NCBI RefSeq assembly: GCF_000471905.2
Contig: NW_006499364.1
Location: 3,918,405 to 3,982,404 of the forward strand
DNA length: 64,000 nucleotides
Direction of reading: 5' to 3'
Source of the DNA: Amborella trichopoda
Lineage: Eukaryota > Streptophyta > Magnoliopsida > Amborellales > Amborellaceae
Shown here: positions 55,500 to 64,000 of the stretch, piece by piece
Layout of the letters: each line of letters opens with the position of its first letter
Numbering within the stretch: position 1 is the first letter of the stretch
The notes under the pieces: generated by a model
What the model was told of the DNA's origin: nothing
Seen by the model: only the letters and a program-made list of their open reading frames with translations
The model's database searches: none
Position numbers and translations under genes: made by a program

Positions 55500-58400
55500 T
55501 CCCAACCTTAGGCTCATTTGCCCCATGCTGGGTGATGCTTCTGAGATTTGTACAATGTGGCAAGCTTTTTAAGAATAGAAGCTCTGCCCCCTTGATTCTC
55601 TCAGTCTCTGATCAAAGTCAGGCTCAGGGGGCCAATGGAGTTTCTTTAACTTTGACTTCTTGGGCTTCCCAGTAGAAGCGGATGGCTCTGACTTAGCTCG
55701 AGCCACCAAGGCATCAACAACTATTAAGAATCCAGCCACCTGAGCCAACGTCTTTTTCAGCTGCCTCTGGTGTGTCCTGCTTATATTGATTCCTTCGAGA
55801 TCTCTATCAAGAGCCTCGAATTCTGGACATTTCAATGTTGTACCTGCAGGAGACATAAAAGAAGAAAGATAAGAAGATGAAGAATAAGAGGAAGAAGGAG
55901 AAAGGTCAGTAGGTGAAGGTCTTTTAAGGTTGTTCCCCTCATTGGACCCATCTAGGCAACTTTTTATGTCATCACCAAAGTTGGACGTGTGTAGGGGGTT
56001 CTTTAGGTCTTTCGTTTGCTTAGACCATTGGGGAGTGCTTTTAACATCGTCACCCTCATTGGCAGTACCACGAGTAAAAGATGACTCAGGGGTATCTAAT
56101 GAGACGAAGGAATGAGGTCGGTGGCGACTGGGATGAAGTCTTTTAAAGTCGGTAGGGGAGGAAAAGGCCTGCGAAATTCTGGCTCAACCAGTGGCTGAGG
56201 AACCTTGTTCTTCCGGCGCGCAGACCTTGGTGGTCGTCTTCTTCCAGTCACCTTTGGAGGTGCTTGGTCCGTTTTGCTAGGTTTGTGAGCAGTCCTAGCT
56301 TGACGAATAGCTTCTCGCTTTAAAGATTTAAGCTTGCTCCGCCCGTGATGGACCTTCCATGGTTGGGAAGTCGAGGGCTCAGAGGGATCAAGGGCTTCGT
56401 CATTGGAGCCTTGTATTGGGAGGCTCTCCTGAGTGGAAGTAACGACTTGTGGGCATTCGGCATAAGCAATGTGACCTGCCAAGACCATTGTCACAACCAT
56501 AGCTTCGAATCCATAACATTCGTTCAGCTCATGGTCCCATATCTGATGGTATGGGCAGTAGTGATTCTCGGTCCCCTATGCAAGGTGTTTGGGCTCCCTT
56601 GCAAGCTTAGGAGTGACAAGTCCTTGTTGGAGCATCCCCTCAAACAGGTGTAGAAGGGGGTCCGAATTATCATTTCCTGGGTCTTGAGTTGAGGGGTCTT
56701 CTTGTATCAGTGGACGAGAGACTTGGGGATCCCTGTCTGGAATGTCACGAACTTCTTTACCTCTCTGCATTTTCTTTGCTAATAGCTTGTGGAAACCAGA
56801 GCATTGGCTCAGGTCATGCCTCGATATCTAATGATATGGACACCAAGTACTCTCGGCTCTTTGAGCTTGGTGCTTGGGTTGTCTTGCATGTTTTAGCGTG
56901 ATTAGGCCTTCTTGAAGCATCATGGTTAACAAGGCGTGAAGGATGCTAGGTGACTCATCTTTCTCCAGAACTGTCACTACGTGGGAAGCTTCTGCTGCCC
57001 CGAATGATCTCTTGAGTACTTCAAGCTTTATCTGACCCTTTTGGATCAGAGTTTGTTAAGATCTTTAAGTGTGTAGCATTCTTCTGTGGAGTGGTTCACC
57101 ATTCAATGATAAGCTCAGTATCTTGTGTGCCTATCGAGACCAGCTTGAGTAGGAAACTTCCTCTTGGGCAGCTCAATCATGTTTTGTTCCATCAATAGTA
57201 AGACCAACGCTGGAACCCATTCCTTTTCAAAAGGATAAACCTTGTTTTGATGTCTGATCTAATAGTCATCTCAGTTAAGGTTTGCAGGTGGGGGTACCCG
57301 GTTGTATGACAACTGTTGTTTGCGTGTTTGAGGTGTTGTCTTTGCTATGCTTACCCCTTTGGAGAGGTCCAAAGTCTGAGAAGCAACCTTCTTTGGATCA
57401 CTGACAGTAACAGCTGCACTGATTATCCCTTTTTGTTGGTTTCCTCAAGTGTTGGTCCAAGAACTACTATTACCCCGATTTTTTCCCAAGCTTGAGGATT
57501 GTTGTCGTGACCCACCATAGTGGCGTGACAGACTCTCAATGTGAACTAACTTAAAGATCAGATCTAACATGGATGTCGGATTGGAGGCCTCAACATGTAG
57601 AGCGATCTCAGGTGGTAGGTTTTACACACAAGTCTAAACTGCTTCCTTCTCATGCATGGGATTAGGATGACGAGCGGCCAAATCACTCCACCTTGCTATG
57701 AATTGGTCTACGGGTTCATCTGGATCTTAGGTCAAGGTGAGAAGCTCGATGGTTTGAACCTCTCTCTCAACCTCCTAATAGCGTTGGTGGAATAGTTTGT
57801 CCATTTCCTTTCAAGTATGTACTGAGTTTGGGGGAAGCCGAGCATACCACTGAAAGGTCTGGCCATCAAGGAATTCAATGAACTGATGGAGTAAGAATAT
57901 CCTATCAGCTGTTGTCTCTCGACACGCCGCTTGGAAGTGAGCGATATGCTAGTGCAGGGAGGTGGTACCATTGAACAGGGAAGACTTCCATTTCTTGTAG
58001 CTTGAGGGAAATGGCACCTGATCAATGTATGAAGGGTACGGCTTTTGATAGAGCGTTGCACCCTTTAGTCCTAAGATTTGTCTGTTCTTTAGATTGTGAG
58101 TCACCATAGCATCGATGTTTGCCTATGAGATGGGGTGAGGGACAGAATTATCCTGTGAGGTAGGAAACGGAGGCTGCCTTATAGGTGCATCATCTGAGTG
58201 ATGAGAGTTGACCTCATGGTTAGCCAAGTGTTGCACGACATCTATGTGATCAATCTTCTCCATGTCTTCGAACCTATTCATACACTCTTCTTGATGGTCG
58301 TCAGGTTCATTTACCACCATTACGCTAACTGTTTCTCCAGGGAGGTCAGCCTTAGGTGTGTTTGAGGGCTTCCGAGCTTGATGGGTCGAACGTGGCAGAT

Positions 58401-59824
58401 CGATCAGCAAGGGGTCAGCATGCCTCGACTAGACTCGACTTTTGTATGCAAACCATGTAACGACTAGTTCATGATGGTGTTTGGACCGTCTGGGTGGTCC
58501 GGTCGTCTCCTATGACGCTGATCACAGTGAAAGATTCTCGCACCGCTTCTTCAGTCTCTGTGATTCGAAGAGGGTAGAAGGGATTTTTAGGAAGGGGACT
58601 TATGGAGCTAGGTGCCCCGACTTTTCTGGTTGACTCCTTAATCAGAATCTGCAGTCCCTTGTCTTGCTTGAGCTTTAGACTGTGATAGACCTCTATCCCA
58701 AATTGATATTGAGGTCGAGGTTGACCTGCCTTCTTAGAGCATGAGAGGGCAATGTCCAGGAGATAGGGCAGCGAAAGGGGACCTTGGACCTAGGCCAGCT
58801 TAGGCTGCAGCCTTGGAAGTTAAAGAACTTCGTCAGTCATCAGGCCTTTACCCCGAGCTCATTTGTAAGCTCTAGAGGCATAGCAGACTTGATGAGGATG
58901 GCATTCTTAGGAATAACCTTCGAGTACTAGGTCTTGAGGTTTCCGCTTGGAGGAGAAAGGGCTGAAGAAGAGGGGAGCGGCTCTCGACGATGTTTGGGTA
59001 GGAAGCAAGCAGTGGCCTGGGATGGCGGCGCATGTACGCCCCTTGAAGTAGCATTTCGGGTGACTTGGGGGTCAGCCTAGGCTTGAACAGGTGGTCTGGA
59101 CTTAGGCTGCGAAGAACTATGAGCATGAGTCTGTAAAGGATCAGGTGGAAGCCTGCCCCTCATAGGGTGCACAAGTGTGTAATGAGTCGGACGACGAAGG
59201 GGTCGTCTCCCGTGTGATTGGGTTGACGCTGCGACGGCATTGTCCCGACCAGTGAGATGCATATGCATGCGCACAAGTTTCAGCCCAAGGAGGCTTGATC
59301 CTGAACACGTACTCGAGGTTGGAAAGGGCTGCCCCAAGGTATAACTCGAGTGGATGATTCATGAGCCTTAGTGTGTGTGCGTGAGGTGGAGGCCCTAAGG
59401 TCTCCTCCTCAATATGTTGTGTCTCTAGTCATAGAGACCCATGGTGGTGCAGGAGTGTGGGGGGTGGCCCTATGACGACCCAAAGGAGCAATGGCAATTT
59501 TCTTGCCTTTCGTAGAAAGGGACTGACCAGCCTTCCGATGTACCTCGGTAACGTGACCGACAACTGACTTGCGGGTGACAGGATGCATGCTTTGACTGGC
59601 AGCAGACGTGCTACCAATGCAAGGTGCTTTAGTGGAAGTTCCACCAGGGCGAAGAGATGGGGAGTTAGGGACCAGGTTAAGACTTGGGAGCTAGACATTG
59701 GATCTTTGCTCAAAAGGAAGGTTGGGAGCTAAGTTCAAGAAACATCTTCTCGGGGGAAGTTCATGAATGCAGGGATGAGAAAATCCCCGATTCGGATAAA
59801 CGGGTTAAAGAACCCAGAAGCCAT
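55500..59824 (-). pseudogene. Gypsy gag polyprotein, element C, with capsid domain and three fingers
   Basis: The start is MASGFFNPFIRIGDFLIP at 59824. The capsid-like Retrotrans_gag region at about 58080-57540 contains FIEFLDGQTFQWYARLPP, FIARWSDLAARH and NLPPEIALHVEASNP. Three CX2HX4HX4C fingers begin at 57117 (first Cys now TGA), 56841 (CPYH) and 56557 (CPYHQIWDHELNEC), 276 and 284 bases apart. A basic Pro/Lys/Arg-rich part with RRRPPRSARRKNK follows. The last part (55856-55569) has CPEFEALDRDLEGINISR, matching element A. Many stops replace Trp or Gln codons (TAG/TGA). It is not functional here. Confidence 0.7.
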
Positions 59825-59829
59825 GTGGT

Positions 59830-61940
59830 GTGTGAAAATAAAAAAAGAAAGGAGAAACTAACCAAACAAGGATGATCCGACGAAGGCATAGTAAGTCCCC
59901 AGTGGATTCGTCAAGCGGGTTAGGTGCCTCGATCTCGCCCTCCGGATCTGGATGATCTGGCGACACGAGTCTCGATTTCGGGAGAACCTGGGACTTTGAG
60001 ATTGCTCACTCAAGAACCTTACTCAGGAGCGAGGGCAGGTATACCAACCGATGAGAGAGGAATTTAAGGTGAGTTCGGAACTTACGTAGGCAGGCTCATG
60101 TGGGTGCCCTCTTAGATCATAAAGAAAGCCCCTCAGTCGTAGCAATGGTTCGGAATCACCTTCCTTGGCCTGTATTCTCCTGTTTCTGCAATCACACACA
60201 TGGTTAATTTTACAAGACAAGTGGCCCAAGGGACCCCATCTTGCCTTTTTGAGTGAGTGTACACAAGGCGTGCACATTCAAAGGAGAAAAGATAAGAAGT
60301 GATGAGATGAGGGTTTGGAGAAGGATGATAGAGAAGAAGAAAAAAAGAAAGAGACATTTGACCAGGTGAATAGCCTAGTACAATGACTAGATTGTCATGA
60401 TAATTGACCTGACGCAGTAGCAAGACGGGCATGGTAATGAGATTGGCATGGCGACAATACTACTCGACTACAAAACACCAACACCAACATGCCTAGCACA
60501 ACAGCAAGTTTGACATGGCAGCAAGATGGACATGATAGCTAAGAACGGCACGACAACAGTACTGCTCGACGATGAGACTACAGTGATGTGCCAGACTTGT
60601 CCCCTGGTCAAATGAGAGCAGAAGAAGAAAGAGGGAGATAAGGGATAAGAAAAATAGAGAGAGAAAGAAAGAAAGAAGAAGAGAGAGGAGAGAGCGAAAG
60701 AAGAGAGAGATGAGAAGAGAAGGAAAAGAGAGAAAGAAGAGAGAGAAGAGAAGGGAGAGAAAGAAGAGAAAGAAGAGGAGAGAGAAAAGGAAGAGGGAGA
60801 AAGAAGAGAGACAAGGAAGAGAGAAAGAATAGGGAGAAAAGAGAGAGAAAAAGAGAGAGAGAACATGGACTGCGATGGACTTTCGCAGTCCATGATAGAA
60901 GAAGAGACAGGAATGAGAAAGACGTGTCATGCGCGACAATAAGCATCGTCGTGCACAACATGGGAAAGGGAAAATTTGGACAGAGGCCAGGCCTGGCCCT
61001 CCACTCAAGTTAAGGCCTGGCTCACTGCTCATATTTCCAGAAGATAAAGGAAGGTTGAGAACGTCATAACCGGTGATGACTATCGCCATGCGCGACTAGA
61101 GTGGAGAGAGAAAAGAAATCAGAGTGAAGGAAAGAAAGACAGGGAGGAAGAAAGAGGATTTTAGGAAAGAGATAGAGGAAAGGAAAGTAGATAGAAAAAG
61201 AAAATAAGAGATGGCAAAGGAAAGTAAGGAGAGAAATTGCGAAAGAGCTAAAGGAGAAAGAAGGAAAGAGAGAGAAAGAGATTAGGAAAGAGAGAAGAAG
61301 AATGAGGAGAGGAAAGAGGTATGCATGACGTTGCCACTGCCGTGGGTGTCAGAGAGAGAAGAAAATAAAAAGAGAGATTCGTGCACAACATTGCCATTAT
61401 TGTGCATGTTCAGACAGAGAGAAAACTAGAGCAAAGAGAGAATAAAAAAAGAAGGAGAAGAGGAAGAAGAGGAAGAGAGAGAATAAAATGCACATGACGT
61501 TGCCATCGTCATGTGTGTGAGGTAGAGAAGAAGAGAGAAGAAAATGCACATGGTGTTGCCATTGCCTTGTGTGCGAGATAGAAAATAGAGAAAGAGAGAG
61601 ATTTGTACATGACGCAGCCATCGCCATGCACATTCAGTCAGAGAGAAACAGAGAGAAAGGTTGAGAAGAAGAAGAAAGAGAGATAATGGGACATACACAA
61701 CACTGTCATCGCCGTGTGGGTTAAAGAAAGAGAAGGAAGAAGATAACATACATGGCTCTGCCACAGCCGTGCGTGGTCACAGAGAAGAAGAGAGAAAAGT
61801 CGACAAAAGATGAAAAAGAAAGAGGGAGGAAGTAAGAGAGAGATAAAGAAGGAGAGAGGAAGATAGAGACAAGAGGGAGAGAGAGACAGAGAGATATGAG
61901 ATGAGAGAGAAAGAGAGAGAGACGAGAGGATGAGAGAAAA
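59830..61940 (-). other. Leader of element C between LTR and gag
   Basis: This is non-coding, purine-rich on the plus strand, especially 60600-60860 and 61100-61320. It is collinear with 31090-32700 of element B in its gag-near part (for example gcgggttaggtgcctcgatc). The long minus-strand Ser/Leu/Phe-rich frames here are products of low complexity. Confidence 0.6.
60930..61800 (-). repeat. Tandem units in the element C leader
   Basis: A phrase like acatgacgttgccatcgtcatg followed by a purine-rich agagagaaga spacer repeats at least seven times between 61310 and 61790 with about 70-90 base spacing. Looser copies lie near 60930 and 61080. The element B leader has a different tandem unit at the same place. 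Confidence 0.65.
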
Positions 61941-63368
61941 AATTACCTTACCGAAGGATACCGACAATTTTCTTCTCTCGCCTCTCTCTCTCCAAGATAC
62001 ACCCATGAACTCAAAGAAAAAATGTGAACTTTATTGATCAATTGAAAGCCCAAGGGGGAATCAGGGAAGAGCTAGGAAAAGCCAGCCAAGACCCTTTACA
62101 ATTAGGTTTAGCATGTATTTATAGAATTAGGCTCAAACATTGGTGGATGCCCAAAATCTATCTCAATTGATAATAATTACAATTATTTTGAATTAAAATA
62201 AATTCTAAAAATGGATACAAAACGACTTTTTTACCCCTTCTAAACAATTCATATAATTCCAAAGCAGTCCCTATGCTGCTTTAGAACATACAGGATCTTC
62301 CATAGATGATCCGTGGTTTCTCTGGTGCCCATTTGGTCGAAAGGTGATTGTTTTCTTGTAGGGCTCCGCATGGCGATCGATTTGATACCAACTTTGAGCC
62401 ATGGATCTTGTTTTTAAGCAACGATCATGTGACTTGAAATTTGGATGAATTTTGAAAACTTTAGACTGATAGTGTGCTTGTTTCTTGATGTTTCTTCATG
62501 ATTTCTTCACTAGATCACACTGAGCATGCTGTCATGATCACATGGCAACAAACGGAGTACGATTTCGTACTCGAACGAAGATTTCGCAACATTGGAGTTT
62601 TGATTGGAATTTAGAATTTCGGCATCAGAATTTACAATTACTTTATTGGCTTTGTGTGTGAAATTCGACCTGTCATCTAGTACGGGGTTCAGACCGGAGA
62701 TAGCCCTAGACCTTACACACCCGATGGAACTGGTCTCGTGTCAACCTAATGCACGAGCGTGGTGATTTGGCTGCTCAAGTGAGGCATGTCACTCCTGATT
62801 TTCCTGCAACTTTCTTCACAGATCAGCAATTTCTCTCTGGCTTTTCTCCATGCTTGAGTATTTTCATGTGTCTTGACGTGACGAACACACTCACAAAATT
62901 TGAGCATGATCTGACTCAGAACGAATGAGATATCACCCTAGAGAGTCACTGCATGAGACTACAAAAACAATCACCTTTAATGGTGATTTGGTGCGGGGAC
63001 GGTGCACGAGAATAGTGTGTGGCCTGCCATTTTTGGTCTTTTACTCATAACTTTGTCTTATAGTGCTCGATTAAGCTGGAACTTGACCCATGGGGGTTTT
63101 CGACAGTTTTAGATCCAGTGACAGTGGTCCATTTCAGGGTGCTAAAGACTGATTTTTCAGAAATTGGTTCTTTGTCTGTACTTCCTTTGACATGTCTGAT
63201 TGTGAAAAAAATTGGCAGGTGGCCTTTTGAAGTGCTTAAGAACATTCTAACTCATTCTAGGCTAATTCTAAGACTGTCGAGAATTCCACTGTATGTCAAG
63301 GCTTTATTGATCGGCTTCTCTTTTTATTCTGCATCAAGTACCAAGGTGCTGAAAAATGTCTTCAAACA
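61940..63368 (-). repeat. 5' LTR of element C
   Basis: On the minus strand it starts tgtttgaagacatttttcag at 63368. A TATA-like ctataaatac lies near 62120, and AATAAA about 100 bases further on (near 62030) could end R. It then runs to about 61940. The exact end and the primer site were not identified. The flanking pentamer on the right is gttac, but the partner duplication cannot be checked because the 3' LTR is truncated. Confidence 0.65.
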
Positions 63369-63560
63369 GTTACACCTTTTAAGGGTGATAAGGAATAGAG
63401 CCAAGAGTTCAACGGTGCTGATTTTGTGAGAGAATTTTTATTCCGACGAAACAATTCCCCTTTTGTGGTAACTGATTTGTCGTAAGATCTGTAAAGGTTT
63501 TAAGTTTCAAATTGTCGGACGATGATGCTGACGATGGACTAAGCCAGCGTTAACCTGTTC
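63369..63560. other. Spacer between LTR and tandem array
   Basis: No features were recognised. It is the sequence into which element C inserted, or part of an adjacent element. Confidence 0.4.
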
Positions 63561-63574
63561 GAGTCTTTTATTGA

Positions 63575-64000
63575 ATGAGATGGGTTAAGCCATCTCTTAT
63601 CAGCTTGAGACTATCATTGAGACAGGGATGGGTTAAGCCCTCTTTAGGCAACTTAAGACGACTATTGAGATTAAGATGGGTTAAGACATCTCTTGGCAGC
63701 TTCAGACTGTCGTTGAGACTGAAATGGGTTAAGCGGTCTCTAGGCAGCTTGAGACTGCTGTTGAGATTGAGATGGGTTAAGTCATCTCTCAGCAGCTTGA
63801 AATTGCCATTGAGACTAAGATAAGTTAATCCATCCCTGGGCAGCTTGAGACTACCGTTAAGGCTGAGATGCGTTAAGTCATCTTTAGGCGGCTTGAGACT
63901 ACCGTTGAGATTGAGATGGGTTAAGCCATCTTTAGGCAGCTCGAGACTGTCGTTGAGACTGAGATGGGTTAAGCCTTCTCTACGCAGCTTGAGACTGCGA
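63575..64000 (+). repeat. 48-bp tandem repeat, at least nine copies, runs off the window
   Basis: Units containing gagatgggttaagccatctc and ggcagcttgagact repeat with a strict 48-base period from about 63575 to the right edge. Since 48 is a multiple of three, one frame stays open for 82 codons with a 16-residue unit like RWVKPSLGSLRLSLRL. A TAA at 63824 or nearby ends it. Copies differ by several bases each, so the array is not very recent. Confidence 0.85.

Larger units (their letters stand above)
47178..63368 (-). mobile_element. Ty3/Gypsy element C, most complete copy (~16 kb)
   Basis: From right to left it has a 5' LTR (63368 to ~61940), a leader with tandem units, gag (59824 to ~55500), protease, linker domain, a + strand (antisense) open region, a repeat-rich 3' region, a PPT and a 3' LTR (48512 to 47178, truncated). 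Both LTRs have the same orientation as gag. The LTR pair differs at many sites, so the insertion is old. No reverse transcriptase, RNase H or integrase was found. Pairing the 47-48 kb LTR with this element is inferred from orientation and the adjacent PPT. Confidence 0.65.

Noticed and set aside
60468..62006. Minus-strand Ser/Leu/Phe-rich frames up to 198 codons that look like membrane proteins
   Set aside because: They are the complement of GA-rich low-complexity DNA in the element C leader. Three overlapping frames give the same composition, so this is a composition artefact.

Overview
This window is a stretch of plant nuclear genome, almost certainly a seed plant. The evidence is GT-AG introns, one plant receptor-like kinase gene, Ty1/Copia and Ty3/Gypsy retrotransposons, hAT and Mutator-like DNA elements, and MITEs. 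Two runs of N (652 and 148 bases) mark unsequenced assembly gaps. I cannot name the species from sequence alone.

The only intact host gene I can support is a receptor-like serine/threonine kinase on the + strand. Its five exons (4192-4327, 4449-4787, 4917-5171, 5306-5439, 15123-15320) join in frame to 353 codons plus stop, and the product closely resembles the Arabidopsis At1g78530 type. Its last intron is 9.7 kb long and holds a 1.8 kb hAT-like element with a perfect 8-bp target duplication, a nested MITE and an assembly gap. A putative 5'-UTR intron (3409-4067) and a 25-codon upstream ORF precede the start codon.

The rest is transposon. At 1-2026 lies a decayed hAT transposase gene with three in-frame stops. 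At 15811-22485 is a complete but dead Copia element on the - strand, with LTRs, a 5-bp target duplication GTTAG, a PBS matching initiator Met tRNA and a deletion of the reverse transcriptase active site. From 22.8 to 29.8 kb there is a Mutator-like element with a perfect 9-bp duplication, a fold-back element, several MITEs and two head-to-head inverted-repeat elements.

From about 30 to 63.4 kb there is a mosaic of one Ty3/Gypsy family. Element B (30.25-33.95 kb, -) keeps an LTR, a leader and the start of gag. Element A (33.95-43.5 kb, +) is cut by B inside gag. Element C (47.2-63.4 kb, -) is the most complete copy, with both LTRs recognisable. An unrelated LTR fragment, E (43.5-47.2 kb, -), sits between A and C. 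A and C share an unusual layout: a gag with three CX2HX4HX4C fingers spaced 92-95 codons apart, a retropepsin, and a linker domain, with no recognisable reverse transcriptase, RNase H or integrase. Downstream lie antisense reading frames (in A resembling a plant mobile domain) and tandem repeats. The family therefore looks non-autonomous. The window ends in a 48-bp tandem array with a mostly open reading frame, which runs off the right edge.
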